Source: Geodermatophilaceae bacterium URHB0062 (lineage in GTDB: Bacteria; Actinomycetota; Actinomycetes; Mycobacteriales; Geodermatophilaceae). Taken from it: 64,000 nucleotides of DNA. The translations under genes were made by a program, and so were the position numbers. The DNA is taken from the NCBI GenBank assembly GCA_000620185.1, contig KK211086.1, forward strand, positions 345,331 to 409,330. Direction: 5' to 3'. Below are positions 24,625 to 31,931 of the stretch, in pieces. Numbering within the stretch: the stretch's first letter is position 1; each line of letters starts with the position of its first letter. The notes beneath the pieces were generated by a model. That model was not told the DNA's origin, did no database searches, and saw nothing but the letters and a program-made list of their open reading frames with translations.

Positions 24625-25493
24625 CCTCCTCCGCGCTGCGCTCCGGGCTGCCGGTCCGGGCGCACCACCTCCCGGCCGCGGGACTGGCGGTGGTGGCGGT
24701 CGCGCTGGTCGCCGGCCTGCCCGAGCTCCTCGGCGACCTCGGCCGGCTGGCCGCGGTGCTGGTGCTGCAGCTGGGGCTGGTGCTGGCCTGGGTGCTGGTC
24801 ACCGGCATCCAGGGCTTCGCCGGCTCGCTGGCCGTCGGGGCCGCCGCCGCGGTCGCCGCCGACCTGGCGCTCGTGCTGCCCGAACGCCCGGCGCTCGGCG
24901 GCCTGCTCGTCGTCTTCGGGCTCGGCTTCCTGGCGGTCGTGCTGCAGCAGATGTTCCGCCGGCCGCGCACCGACCTCGTCGCGTCGCTGGCCGGGGGCGT
25001 CCTCCTGATCGGTGCGGTCGGTGCGCTGGGGGCGTTCCTCCTGCTCGGGCAGGACGACACCGGCGAACGCTGGGCTGTCGTGGCGGTGCTCGCCGTGGGC
25101 GCGGCACTGGTCGCCGGACACCTGGTCGACCTGGTGTTCCCGCGGCCGCGGCTCGCCGACGACGTGCCCCGGGGTGTGTCCGGGCTGATCGTGTCGGTGC
25201 TGGCCGGCGCCGCCGTCGCCGTCCTGGGCGCTTCGACGGTGGGGGGCCTGCTCGGCGCCGGCCGGGCCGCCGTCTTCGGAGCGGTGCTGGCGGCGGTGGC
25301 CGCCCTCGTCGCGGTGGCCGCCGACTACGTCGTCGTCGAGGCGACCGCCGTACCGGACGGGGAACCCTCGGCCGGCGCCGCCCCGCCGGAGCTCTCCCCG
25401 TGGACCCTCGCCGTCCTTCAGGTCGTGCTCCCGCTGGCCGCGTGCGCGCCGGTGGCCTACGCCCTCCAGACAGCCCTCCCGACCGCCCTGTGA
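24621..25493 (+). CDS. Integral membrane protein, unknown function
   Basis: 290 residues with about eight to nine hydrophobic segments, rich in Ala, Val and Leu, with few charged loops (one is MFRRPRTD near residue 115). I recognise no transporter motif. The GTG start overlaps the hydrolase stop and the TGA overlaps the next GTG, both by four bases, so the three proteins are translated together. Its coupling to the LmeA-like gene suggests a cell-envelope role, but this is only context. Confidence 0.7.
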   Translation: MTSSALRSGLPVRAHHLPAAGLAVVAVALVAGLPELLGDLGRLAAVLVLQLGLVLAWVLVTGIQGFAGSLAVGAAAAVAADLALVLPERPALGGLLVVFGLGFLAVVLQQMFRRPRTDLVASLAGGVLLIGAVGALGAFLLLGQDDTGERWAVVAVLAVGAALVAGHLVDLVFPRPRLADDVPRGVSGLIVSVLAGAAVAVLGASTVGGLLGAGRAAVFGAVLAAVAALVAVAADYVVVEATAVPDGEPSAGAAPPELSPWTLAVLQVVLPLAACAPVAYALQTALPTAL

Positions 25494-26191
25494 AGGGGCT
25501 CCTCGTCGTCGCCCTGCTTCTGCTGGGCCTGCTCGTGGTCGGCGACCGGGTTGCGGTCGGATTCGCCGAGGACAAGGTGGCCACGGAGATCGCCGCGAAG
25601 GGCGGGCTCCAGGGGACGCCGGAGGTCGACATCACCGGCTTCCCGTTCCTGACCCAGGCGGTCGGCGGCCGCTACGACGACGTCCGGATCTCGCTCACCG
25701 CCGCCGAGCTCGGCCAGCCGGAGGGCACCCGCGCCGACATCGCCCTGCGCGGCGTGCGGGTGCCCCTGTCGGCGGTGCTGTCCGGCTCGGTCAGCGAGGT
25801 GCCGGTGGACCGGATCGACGGGACGGCGACCCTGTCCTACGCGCTGCTGTCGGCACAGCTCGAGGGAGACACCACGGTGACCCGGGAGGGCCACGGACTG
25901 CGGATCACCCGCACCGTGGAGCTCCTCGGGCAGACCGTTCCGCTGACGGCCGCCGGAACGGTGACCCTCGACGGGAACGACCTTGTCGTCGACGTGCAGC
26001 AGGTCGCCGGCGCGGGGGTGGAGGTGCCCGACTGGCTGCTCTCGCGCGCGACCGGCCTGCTGGACCTGCGCTACACCGTCCCGGCGCTGCCCTTCGGCCT
26101 GAAGCTGACCAGCGTCACGCCCGCCGACGACGGCGTGGACCTCGGCCTGCAGGCCACCGACACCGTGCTGAAGGCCACCGCGGCGGAATAG
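25490..26191 (+). CDS. DUF2993 protein, LmeA-like
   Basis: 233 residues. An N-terminal uncleaved or cleaved signal helix (about 1-18, LLVVALLLLGLLVVG) exports the rest. The DUF2993 domain starts with the typical FAEDKVATEI and DITGFPFLTQAVGGRYDDVR and runs to the C-terminus. In mycobacteria LmeA (Rv0817c), of this family and in this genomic position, is needed for lipomannan elongation and binds phospholipid. The same role here is plausible but inferred. GTG start overlaps the previous stop. Confidence 0.83.
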   Translation: MKGLLVVALLLLGLLVVGDRVAVGFAEDKVATEIAAKGGLQGTPEVDITGFPFLTQAVGGRYDDVRISLTAAELGQPEGTRADIALRGVRVPLSAVLSGSVSEVPVDRIDGTATLSYALLSAQLEGDTTVTREGHGLRITRTVELLGQTVPLTAAGTVTLDGNDLVVDVQQVAGAGVEVPDWLLSRATGLLDLRYTVPALPFGLKLTSVTPADDGVDLGLQATDTVLKATAAE

Positions 26192-26220
26192 GCTCCGCCC
26201 AGGTCGGGTTCGGCCCGGGG

Positions 26221-26670
26221 ATGAGCGGGATCGGAGTCGTCGTCCTGGTCGCGGCCCTCGCCGTGACGGCCGTGCTGGCGTGGTGGATGCGTGCGCGGAA
26301 CGGCGCCGTCCCCACGGTCGGGGAGGAGGTCGCCGCGGTGCCGGAAGCGCTGGTCCGTCTCGGGGTGCGCCCGGAGGACGCCGACCTCACGGTCGTCCAG
26401 TTCTCCACCGCCTTCTGCGGCCCCTGCCGCGCGACCAAGGCGCGGCTGCAGCAGCTGCAGGCCACCCGGCCCGGCCTGGCCGTCGTCCACGTGGACGCCG
26501 AGAGCCACCTCGACGAGGTGCGCGAACTCGACGTCCGGCGCACTCCGACGCTGTTCTACGTGGGTCGGGACGGCGCCCTGCTCGGCCGGAGCAGCGGTGC
26601 CCCGCGGCCGGACGAGCTGGCCGCCCTCGTGGACGCCCACGTGGGTGACCGGTCGGGTGGCCGGTCCTGA
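26221..26670 (+). CDS. Membrane-anchored thioredoxin-like protein
   Basis: 149 residues: one N-terminal TM helix (about 4-22), a linker and a thioredoxin domain with the classical active site FCGPC (Cys66, Cys69) and cis-Pro in RRTPTLFYVG. The anchor and positively charged MRAR after it predict an N-out/C-in orientation, so the thiol site is likely cytoplasmic, though topology is uncertain. It corresponds in position to M. tuberculosis thiX (Rv0816c). It precedes the leader peptide and sulfurtransferase operon by 17 bp. Confidence 0.87.
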   Translation: MSGIGVVVLVAALAVTAVLAWWMRARNGAVPTVGEEVAAVPEALVRLGVRPEDADLTVVQFSTAFCGPCRATKARLQQLQATRPGLAVVHVDAESHLDEVRELDVRRTPTLFYVGRDGALLGRSSGAPRPDELAALVDAHVGDRSGGRS

Positions 26671-26675
26671 TCGGT

Positions 26676-26681
26676 TACGCT
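26676..26681 (+). promoter_or_regulatory. Candidate -10 element for the leaderless leader-peptide mRNA
   Basis: TACGCT followed by six C residues and then the ATG at 26688. The distance places transcription start on or next to the A of the ATG, as for the leaderless poly-Cys leaders described in mycobacteria. It overlaps the end of the thioredoxin gene region, so this operon has its own promoter. Confidence 0.6.
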
Positions 26682-26687
26682 CCCCCC

Positions 26688-26762
26688 ATGGGCACCCTGC
26701 TGACCTCGCGCCGCACAGTTGACCTGTGCCGCGTCGGCAGCTGCCTCTGTCGCACCTTCTGA
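26688..26762 (+). CDS. Cysteine-rich leader peptide (attenuator)
   Basis: A 24-codon frame, MGTLLTSRRTVDLCRVGSCL followed by CRTF. Three Cys codons lie in its second half (LCRVGSCLCR), and the Arg-Arg-x-Val-Asp-Leu-Cys-Arg pattern is that of the actinobacterial leader peptides in front of sulfur genes. In mycobacteria such poly-Cys, leaderless frames attenuate the operon when cysteine is plentiful. A small hairpin (CCGGT/ACCGG, 26765-26778) starts three bases after the stop. It lies 56 bp ahead of the DUF4395 gene. Function is by analogy. Confidence 0.82.
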   Translation: MGTLLTSRRTVDLCRVGSCLCRTF

Positions 26763-26818
26763 GGCCGGTCCCGACCGGTCAGACGCGCCCTGTCCGCCGT
26801 CCGAAGGTCAGCTCCTCC

Positions 26819-27262
26819 ATGAAGAACGCGCCATCCGGCGACGTGTCGTCCGTCGACGTACGTGGCCCGCGGTTCGCCGCCTGGGTCACCAGCGCCGTGC
26901 TCGCCCTCGCCCTCGTGCTCGGCAGCGGCTGGCTGGTCGCGGCGCAGGCGGTCGTCTTCGCGGTCGGAGCGTTAGCCGGCCTCCGGTACGCCCCGTACGG
27001 GGTCTTCTTCCGCGTGGTCGTCGCCCCGCGTCTCGGCCCGGTTCGCGAGCGCGAGCCCGAGGCGCCCCCGCGGTTCGCCCAGCTCGTAGGCCTGCTCTTC
27101 GCCGTGGTCGGAGCGGCGGGCTTCCTGCTCGGCGCACCCGCCGTCGGCGCCGTCGCCACCGGGCTGGCGCTCGTGGCGGCCCTGCTCAACGCAGCCACCG
27201 GCTTCTGCCTGGGCTGCGAGCTCTACCTGATCGCCCGGCGGGCCCTGCCGGCCCGCACCTGA
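26819..27262 (+). CDS. DUF4395 membrane protein
   Basis: 147 residues with about four TM helices. The conserved family motif ATGFCLGCELYLIARR near the C-terminus carries a Cys-x2-Cys pair at the membrane edge; the N-terminal part has VRGPRFAAWVTS. DUF4395 genes usually accompany sulfurtransferases, as here, and the Cys pair suggests handling of sulfane sulfur or thiols, but the function is unproven. ATG 26819 has only a weak AAGG site, in line with control by the upstream leader. Confidence 0.83.
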   Translation: MKNAPSGDVSSVDVRGPRFAAWVTSAVLALALVLGSGWLVAAQAVVFAVGALAGLRYAPYGVFFRVVVAPRLGPVREREPEAPPRFAQLVGLLFAVVGAAGFLLGAPAVGAVATGLALVAALLNAATGFCLGCELYLIARRALPART

Positions 27263-27293
27263 CCGTTCCACCCGACAATCGGAGGATGAACCC

Positions 27294-28121
27294 ATGAGCC
27301 GCAACGACGTGCTCGTCACCGCAGAGTGGGCCCAGGAGAACCTGGGCACGCCCGGCCTCGTCTTCGTCGAGGTCGACGAGGACACCAGTGCCTACGACGG
27401 CGGCCACCTCGAGGGCGCCGTCAAGCTGGACTGGAAGAAGGACCTGCAGGACCCGGTGCGCCGGGACTTCGTGGACAAGGCCGGCTTCGAGAAGCTGCTC
27501 TCCGAGCGCGGGATCGCCAACGACGACACCGTGATCCTCTACGGCGGCAACAACAACTGGTTCGCCGCCTACGCCTACTGGTACTTCAAGCTCTACGGCC
27601 ACGAGAACGTCAAGCTCATCGACGGCGGCCGCAAGAAGTGGGAGCTCGACGGCCGTCCGCTGTCGAAGGACCCCGTGGAGCGCCCGGCCACCCAGTACTC
27701 GGCCAAGGAGCCCGACCTCTCGATCCGTGCCTTCCGCGACGAGGTCGTGGCGTCGATCGGCTCGAAGAACATCATCGACGTCCGCTCGCCCGACGAGTTC
27801 ACCGGCAAGATCCTCGCGCCGGCGCACCTGCCCCAGGAGCAGGCGCAGCGGGGTGGCCACGTGCCGACCGCCCAGAACATCCCGTGGAGCAAGGCGGCCA
27901 ACGAGGACGGCACGTTCAAGTCCGACGACGAGCTGGCCAAGCTCTACGCCGAGCAGGGCTACGACGACACCAAGGCGACCATCGCCTACTGCCGCATCGG
28001 CGAGCGCTCGAGCCACACCTGGTTCGTGCTGCGCGAGCTGCTCGGCAAGTCCGACGTCAAGAACTACGACGGCAGCTGGGTCGAGTACGGCTCGCTCGTC
28101 GGCGTCCCGATCGAGAAGTGA
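27294..28121 (+). CDS. Thiosulfate sulfurtransferase (two-domain rhodanese, SseA/CysA2 type)
   Basis: 275 residues, two rhodanese domains. The N-terminal one is inactive and structural (YDGGHLEGAVKLDWKKDLQD); the C-terminal one has the catalytic Cys233 in AYCRIGERSSHTWF. It transfers sulfur from thiosulfate or another donor to cyanide or thiol acceptors. Length and the CRxGERS loop match M. tuberculosis CysA2/CysA3. It sits between DUF4395 and DUF1416 (SseC) genes, 8 bp from the latter, forming the conserved actinobacterial sulfurtransferase operon. Confidence 0.95.
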   Translation: MSRNDVLVTAEWAQENLGTPGLVFVEVDEDTSAYDGGHLEGAVKLDWKKDLQDPVRRDFVDKAGFEKLLSERGIANDDTVILYGGNNNWFAAYAYWYFKLYGHENVKLIDGGRKKWELDGRPLSKDPVERPATQYSAKEPDLSIRAFRDEVVASIGSKNIIDVRSPDEFTGKILAPAHLPQEQAQRGGHVPTAQNIPWSKAANEDGTFKSDDELAKLYAEQGYDDTKATIAYCRIGERSSHTWFVLRELLGKSDVKNYDGSWVEYGSLVGVPIEK

Positions 28122-28129
28122 GCTGACCC

Positions 28130-28423
28130 ATGTGCGGAGCCCCGAAGCAGGGTGGTGCCCTCGCCGGCATCGACCTGAGCACGCAGACCGTCATCCAGGG
28201 CCAGGTGTGGCACGACGGAGCCCCGGTGGCCGGTGCCTACGTCCGGCTGCTGAACCAGGACGACGAGTTCACCGCCGAGGTGGTCACCAGCCCCGAGGGT
28301 GAGTTCCGGTTCTTCGCCGCACCCGGCGAGTGGAAGGTGCGTTCGCTCGCGCCGGTCGGCAAGGGCGAGCAGGTCCTGTCTGCCGAGGTCGGGCTGAACG
28401 AGACGACCGTCGTCATCGCCTGA
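28130..28423 (+). CDS. DUF1416 protein (SseC type)
   Basis: 97 residues. It begins MCGAPKQGG, with a Cys in second position as in the family, followed by a transthyretin/carboxypeptidase-regulatory-like beta sandwich (VIQGQVWHDGAPVAGAYVRL, SPEGEFRFFAAPGEWKVRSL). The M. tuberculosis homologue SseC2 (Rv0814c) is adjacent to CysA2 in the same way. A role as partner of the sulfurtransferase is inferred from this constant pairing. The stop codon directly abuts a palindromic repeat and a terminator. Confidence 0.9.
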   Translation: MCGAPKQGGALAGIDLSTQTVIQGQVWHDGAPVAGAYVRLLNQDDEFTAEVVTSPEGEFRFFAAPGEWKVRSLAPVGKGEQVLSAEVGLNETTVVIA

Positions 28424-28478
28424 AGGACCCCGTCCTCCTCACCCCTCGCAGGCTCGCGGTGAGCCTCCGGACGGGGCT
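28424..28478 (+). repeat. Dispersed palindromic element, copy A
   Basis: Outer arms CCCCGTCC (28428-28435) and GGACGGGG (28469-28476); inner arms CTCAC (28438-28442) and GTGAG (28459-28463). It shares the frame AAGGACCCC-TCCTCCTCAC...GAGCCTC-GGA-GGGG with copy B at 61849-61904 and, more loosely, with copy C at 43036-43093. It starts immediately after the DUF1416 stop codon. Confidence 0.75.
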
Positions 28479-28480
28479 CG

Positions 28481-28517
28481 ACAGCGCCCGCGCCCCTTTC
28501 CGGGGAGCGGGCGCTGT
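28481..28517 (+). terminator. Strong hairpin terminator of the sulfurtransferase operon
   Basis: The 11-bp arms ACAGCGCCCGC (28481-28491) and GCGGGCGCTGT (28507-28517) pair perfectly, with an inner CCCC/GGGG extension over a TTTC loop. It lies 58 bp after the DUF1416 stop. No T tract follows, as is common for actinobacterial terminators. Confidence 0.78.
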
Positions 28518-28532
28518 GCTGTGGTGGGCACC

Positions 28533-29150
28533 GTGCGGATCGGGATCCTGGGCAGCGGTGTGGTCGGGCGGGCGCTGGCCACCGGTTACCTGCGCCACGG
28601 ACACGAGGTGCGCATCGGTACGCGGCAGTCCGAGCTCGACGACCTGCCGATCGGGCCGGCGGCACAGGTCGCGGCCGACTCCGACCTCGTCGTGCTGGCG
28701 GTGCAGGGCGCGGTCGCCGTCGAGCTCGTCTCCGGGCTGGCGGCGGAGCTGGACGGCAAGGTCCTGGTCGATGCGACCAACCCGCTCGACATGTCCGCCG
28801 GTGGCCCGCAGCTCTACGTCGGCACCACCGACTCGCTCGGGGAACAGGTCCAGCGGGCAGTGCCGGGTGCGCGGGTCGTGAAGGCCTACAACACAGTGGG
28901 CAACGCGCTGATGGTCGACCCCGACCTGCCCGGCGGTCCCCCGACCATGTTCATCGCGGGCGACGACCCCGCTGCCAAGGAGACGGTCGGCGATCTGCTG
29001 CGGGAGACCGGCTGGGACGTCGCCGACCTCGGTGGCATCGAGGCCAGTCGCTACCTGGAGCCGATGTGCATGGCGTGGGTTGCCTACGGAGCCCGGAACG
29101 GGACGTGGACGCATGCCTTCCGGCTGCTGCGGCAGCCGACGGCCGGCTGA
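28533..29150 (+). CDS. F420-dependent NADP oxidoreductase-type NAD(P)-binding protein
   Basis: 205 residues from GTG 28533 (in-frame GTGs at 28521 and 28524 are alternatives). The N-terminal Rossmann motif is GILGSGVVGRALATGYLRHG, and the sequence continues VVKAYNTVGNALM, the pattern of the NADPH:F420 reductase (Fno)-like family. Many actinobacterial members are coenzyme F420 or NADP reductases, but the exact substrate is not fixed by the motif. It follows a terminator by 15 bp and appears to be a single-gene unit, convergent with the kinase gene. Confidence 0.8.
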   Translation: MRIGILGSGVVGRALATGYLRHGHEVRIGTRQSELDDLPIGPAAQVAADSDLVVLAVQGAVAVELVSGLAAELDGKVLVDATNPLDMSAGGPQLYVGTTDSLGEQVQRAVPGARVVKAYNTVGNALMVDPDLPGGPPTMFIAGDDPAAKETVGDLLRETGWDVADLGGIEASRYLEPMCMAWVAYGARNGTWTHAFRLLRQPTAG

Positions 29151-29157
29151 CCAGGCG

Positions 29158-30039
29158 TCACTCGATCGGGATGCGGCGGGCGACGTCGGCCAGCGCCGGC
29201 TCGTCCAGGGACTCCTGCACGCACCGCGCGAACAGCCACCGGCGCAGCCGCAACGGGTCCAGCCCCAGCAGGTCTGCCATCCGGCCGGCCAGCCCGGCCG
29301 GATCGGCGTGCAGCCGCTCCTCGCAGTTGAGCATGTGCTGCAGCGGGTCGTAGGTGGGGTCCCCGACGTAGGGCTTGGGGTCGATGAGCAGCCACGGCTC
29401 CCGCTGCGCGGCGAGCACGTTGCCCGCGTGCAGGTCGGTGGCCAGGAGCACCCGCCGATCGGCACCGGCCGGCAGCGCCCGGAACAGGGCGATGCCCTCC
29501 CGAGCCATGCCCGGGTCGAGCACGCCCGACGCGGCCGCGAGGCGTGCCTGGAACGCGTCGGCCCACAGGTCGCACATCTCCTGCAGCGGTCGGAAAGGCG
29601 TGTCGCTCACCGGCGCGGACCACAGCCGGCGCAGCAACTCGGCGACCACGACGTCCTGCCGCTGCTCGGCCAGCTCCGTCAGCGGCGTGCCCGGCCGGCA
29701 GCGCTCGAGCAACAGCCCGACGGTGTCGGGGAACTCCTCGGCCGCGTGCAGGCGCACCGCCCCGTGCCCGGCCCAGGCGCGCAGTCCCTCGGCCTCGTGC
29801 AGCGCCTCGGGATGCGCCCAGGCGACCTTGAGCACCAGGTCCGCGCCGGCCCGGTTCCGCGCCGGCGCCACCCACGCGGTCTGTCCGCCGGGCTGGAAGG
29901 GCGCCTCCACGGTCAGCGACCAGGTCCGGGCCAGGCGCGCGACCGTGGCCGGCACCGTGGCCAGCCACGGCGTGCGGTGCTCCGCCTCGGCTGCCGCGAC
30001 CAGAGCGCGTGGCAGCGGTAGCGACCCGGGCTCGGGCAT
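29158..30039 (-). CDS. Aminoglycoside/hydroxyurea phosphotransferase-family kinase (APH(6)-like)
   Basis: 293 residues of the APH_6_hur family, small-molecule kinases related to streptomycin 6-phosphotransferase. The ATP-site Lys lies in DLVLKVAWAHPEA, the catalytic loop is LLATDLHAGNVLA (Asp in place, His-x-Gly-Asn) and the metal loop is LLIDPKPYVGDPTYD. All catalytic residues are present. Chromosomal members in soil actinobacteria can confer streptomycin or hydroxyurea resistance or act on other metabolites; resistance is not proven here. 15 bp separate it from the TetR gene in the same direction. Confidence 0.82.
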   Translation of the reverse strand: MPEPGSLPLPRALVAAAEAEHRTPWLATVPATVARLARTWSLTVEAPFQPGGQTAWVAPARNRAGADLVLKVAWAHPEALHEAEGLRAWAGHGAVRLHAAEEFPDTVGLLLERCRPGTPLTELAEQRQDVVVAELLRRLWSAPVSDTPFRPLQEMCDLWADAFQARLAAASGVLDPGMAREGIALFRALPAGADRRVLLATDLHAGNVLAAQREPWLLIDPKPYVGDPTYDPLQHMLNCEERLHADPAGLAGRMADLLGLDPLRLRRWLFARCVQESLDEPALADVARRIPIE

Positions 30040-30054
30040 CCTCGTCCGCCCTGC

Positions 30055-30735
30055 TCAGAATCCGATGAGCGCGGCGAGCTCGCTCATGGCGCGATCGAAG
30101 TAGCGGTCGCCGTCCTGGACCGAGCCGACGAAGTGGCCGAAGAGCTCGAAGCTGATCGTGCCGTAGAGCGAGCTCCACGCCAGCAGGGCGCGGGTGCGCA
30201 CGACGTCGTCGAACGCCGGGTGGTCACCGCCGAGCACCGCGACCGCGTCGTCGCTGATCAGCGCGGGGTCGCGCGCGCCGCCGGCCGGCGGCAGCGCGCC
30301 CGACGCGGCGGCGTCCCCGAGGATCCGGCCGAGCACGAGTGCGACCCGCGCGGCGGCCGGAACCGTGTCCTGCGGAGCGCGGTAGCCGGGGACGGGTGAG
30401 CCGTAGAGCAGGGCGTACTCGTGGGGATGCGACCGAGCCCAGGCCCGGACCGCGCGGCACACGGCCAGCCACCGGTCGCGTGGCGGGGCGTCCGGTGCGT
30501 CGGCCGCCTCGGCCGCGGCGCCGACGTCGTCGTAGCCGTCGATGATCAGCCGGGTCAGCAGGTCGTCGCGGCTCGGGAAGTACCGGTAGACCGCCGACGA
30601 GACCATCCCGACCTCCCGCGCCACCGCCCGCAGCGACAGCGCGGCCGCCCCCACCTCGGCCAGCTGACGCCGGGCCGCGTCGGTGATCTCACGGGTGAGC
30701 TCGGCACGAACGCGTTCGCGGGCGGTGGGCGGCAT
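30055..30735 (-). CDS. TetR-family regulator
   Basis: 226 residues from ATG 30735. The N-terminal HTH (about residues 25-60) is LSLRAVAREVGMVSSAVYRY, followed by FPSRDDLLTRLI. The C-terminal domain belongs to the TetR_C_13/WHG group (AWARSHPHEYALLYGSPVPG). A long upstream in-frame extension lacks similarity and was dropped. It is divergent from the epimerase-like gene at 30863, and the spacer contains two copies of one palindrome, the expected arrangement for a repressor controlling itself and its neighbour. Confidence 0.9.
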   Translation of the reverse strand: MPPTARERVRAELTREITDAARRQLAEVGAAALSLRAVAREVGMVSSAVYRYFPSRDDLLTRLIIDGYDDVGAAAEAADAPDAPPRDRWLAVCRAVRAWARSHPHEYALLYGSPVPGYRAPQDTVPAAARVALVLGRILGDAAASGALPPAGGARDPALISDDAVAVLGGDHPAFDDVVRTRALLAWSSLYGTISFELFGHFVGSVQDGDRYFDRAMSELAALIGF

Positions 30736-30772
30736 GCCCCCATGATGCGGTTTCGAGATCGGTGATCGCAAC

Positions 30773-30789
30773 CGAGAGCACCGCTCTTG
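30773..30789. promoter_or_regulatory. TetR operator, copy 1
   Basis: CGAGAGCACCGCTCTTG: arms AGAGC and GCTCT around ACC, with one mismatch at the outer position. It overlaps TTGACA (30787-30792), a possible -35 for the rightward gene, and is 38 bp from the TetR start codon. Confidence 0.78.
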
Positions 30790-30825
30790 ACAAGCGGAGG
30801 GAAGAGGGCGAGTGTCGTCCTCGAA

Positions 30826-30842
30826 CGAGAGCACCGCTCTCG
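30826..30842. promoter_or_regulatory. TetR operator, copy 2
   Basis: A perfect 7-3-7 inverted repeat, CGAGAGC-ACC-GCTCTCG, 53 bp (five helical turns) from copy 1 and 21 bp ahead of the epimerase start. The identical core in both copies argues for one dimeric regulator, most likely the adjacent TetR protein. Confidence 0.85.
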
Positions 30843-30862
30843 TCGGAGTCGAGGAGCCCGCC

Positions 30863-31792
30863 ATGGCACTGCACGTTCTCGTCGGCAAGGGGCCGGTCGG
30901 TTCGACCACCGCGGCCGAACTGGTCGCTCGGGGGCACGAGGTGCGGATCCTGTCGCGCAGCGGCGGGGTGTCCACGTCGGACGTCGAGCACCGGCAGGTC
31001 GACGCGACGGACGCCGACGCCCTGACCGCGGCGACGCACGGCGCCGCGGCGCTCTACAACGCGGTCAACCCGGCCTACCACCGCTGGGCCACCGACTGGC
31101 CACCGGTCGCCGCCGCCCTGCTCACGGCGGCGGAACGGACCGGTGCCGTCCTCGTGACCATGTCGAACCTGTACGCCTACGGCCGGCCCTCGGGCCCCAT
31201 GCCCCCGGACTCGCCGCTGGCCGCCACCGACACCAAGGGCCGGGTGCGCGCGCGGATGTGGCTCGACGCCCTCGCCGCGCACGACGCCGGCCGGGCCCGG
31301 GTCACCGAGGCGCGCGCCGCCGACTTCGTCGGGCCGCAGGTGCCGGGGTCCCAGAGCCACCTCGGCCGCCAGCTCGGGTCGATCCGGAAGGGCCGGCGGG
31401 CGTGGGTGATCGGCGATCCCGACGCCCCGCGGACGTGGGCCTACCTGCCCGACGTCGCCGCCACGCTCGCCACGCTCGGCACCGACGAGCGGTCGCTGGG
31501 CCGGGCGTGGCACGTGCCCAGCAACCCGCCCCGCTCTCAGCGACAGGCGCTCGGCGACCTCGCCGCCGCGATGGGCCGGCCCGCCGTGCCGGTGAGCACG
31601 ATCCCGTGGCCGGTGCTGCGCGCGATGGGCGTGGCCGTGCCCCTGCTGCGCGAGATCGTCGACGTGCGGCACCAGTTCGACTCGGCGTACGTCATCGACT
31701 CGCGCGCCACCACGCGAACCTTCGGACTGACCGCGACCCCCTGGGACGAGGTGCTCCGCGCGACGGTCGCCGGGATGCCGGTGACCGCCTGA
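30863..31792 (+). CDS. NAD-dependent epimerase/dehydratase-like protein (atypical SDR)
   Basis: 309 residues from ATG 30863, with GAGGAG eight bases upstream. The N-terminal nucleotide-binding loop is VLVGKGPVGSTTAAELVARG, where GxGxxG reads GKGPVG, an atypical-SDR form. The YxxxK region is represented by NLYAYGRPSG followed by a distant Lys (TDTKGRVRARM). Substrate unknown. It is divergent from a TetR gene with two operators between, so it is probably induced by a small ligand of that repressor. Confidence 0.82.
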   Translation: MALHVLVGKGPVGSTTAAELVARGHEVRILSRSGGVSTSDVEHRQVDATDADALTAATHGAAALYNAVNPAYHRWATDWPPVAAALLTAAERTGAVLVTMSNLYAYGRPSGPMPPDSPLAATDTKGRVRARMWLDALAAHDAGRARVTEARAADFVGPQVPGSQSHLGRQLGSIRKGRRAWVIGDPDAPRTWAYLPDVAATLATLGTDERSLGRAWHVPSNPPRSQRQALGDLAAAMGRPAVPVSTIPWPVLRAMGVAVPLLREIVDVRHQFDSAYVIDSRATTRTFGLTATPWDEVLRATVAGMPVTA

Positions 31793-31814
31793 GCGGAACG
31801 TCCCTGGCCGTCAC

Positions 31815-31820
31815 TAACGT
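31815..31820 (+). promoter_or_regulatory. Candidate -10 element, leaderless start at 31827
   Basis: TAACGT, then GGGGCC, then ATG. Same geometry as the other leaderless starts in this window. It supports the 34-residue frame at 31827 as the first gene of the operon with the nitrobindin-like and DUF885 genes. Confidence 0.6.
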
Positions 31821-31826
31821 GGGGCC

Positions 31827-31931
31827 ATGGTTTCTGCCTGGGTCCTGGTCACCCTGGCGGCGCTGGCCGCGCTCGCGTGCGCGTACGGCGCCGTCCGGCT
31901 GGCTCGTCGGCCGAAGGACACGCGGCGGTGA
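31827..31931 (+). CDS. 34-residue single-pass membrane microprotein
   Basis: ATG 31827 to TGA 31931. The peptide MVSAWVLVTLAALAALACAY is one hydrophobic helix, followed by GAVRLARRPKDTRR, a basic tail predicted to stay in the cytoplasm. The TGA overlaps the GTG of the nitrobindin-like gene (GTGA), and a -10 hexamer sits at the leaderless distance. These two signals make translation likely. No family is known to me; it may only couple translation. Confidence 0.62.
   Translation: MVSAWVLVTLAALAALACAYGAVRLARRPKDTRR

Noticed and set aside
22968-25493. A long rightward frame starting opposite glnR
   Set aside because: The region before 24621 is antisense to glnR and out of frame with the hydrolase. 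Only the 290-residue membrane protein at the 3' end is real.
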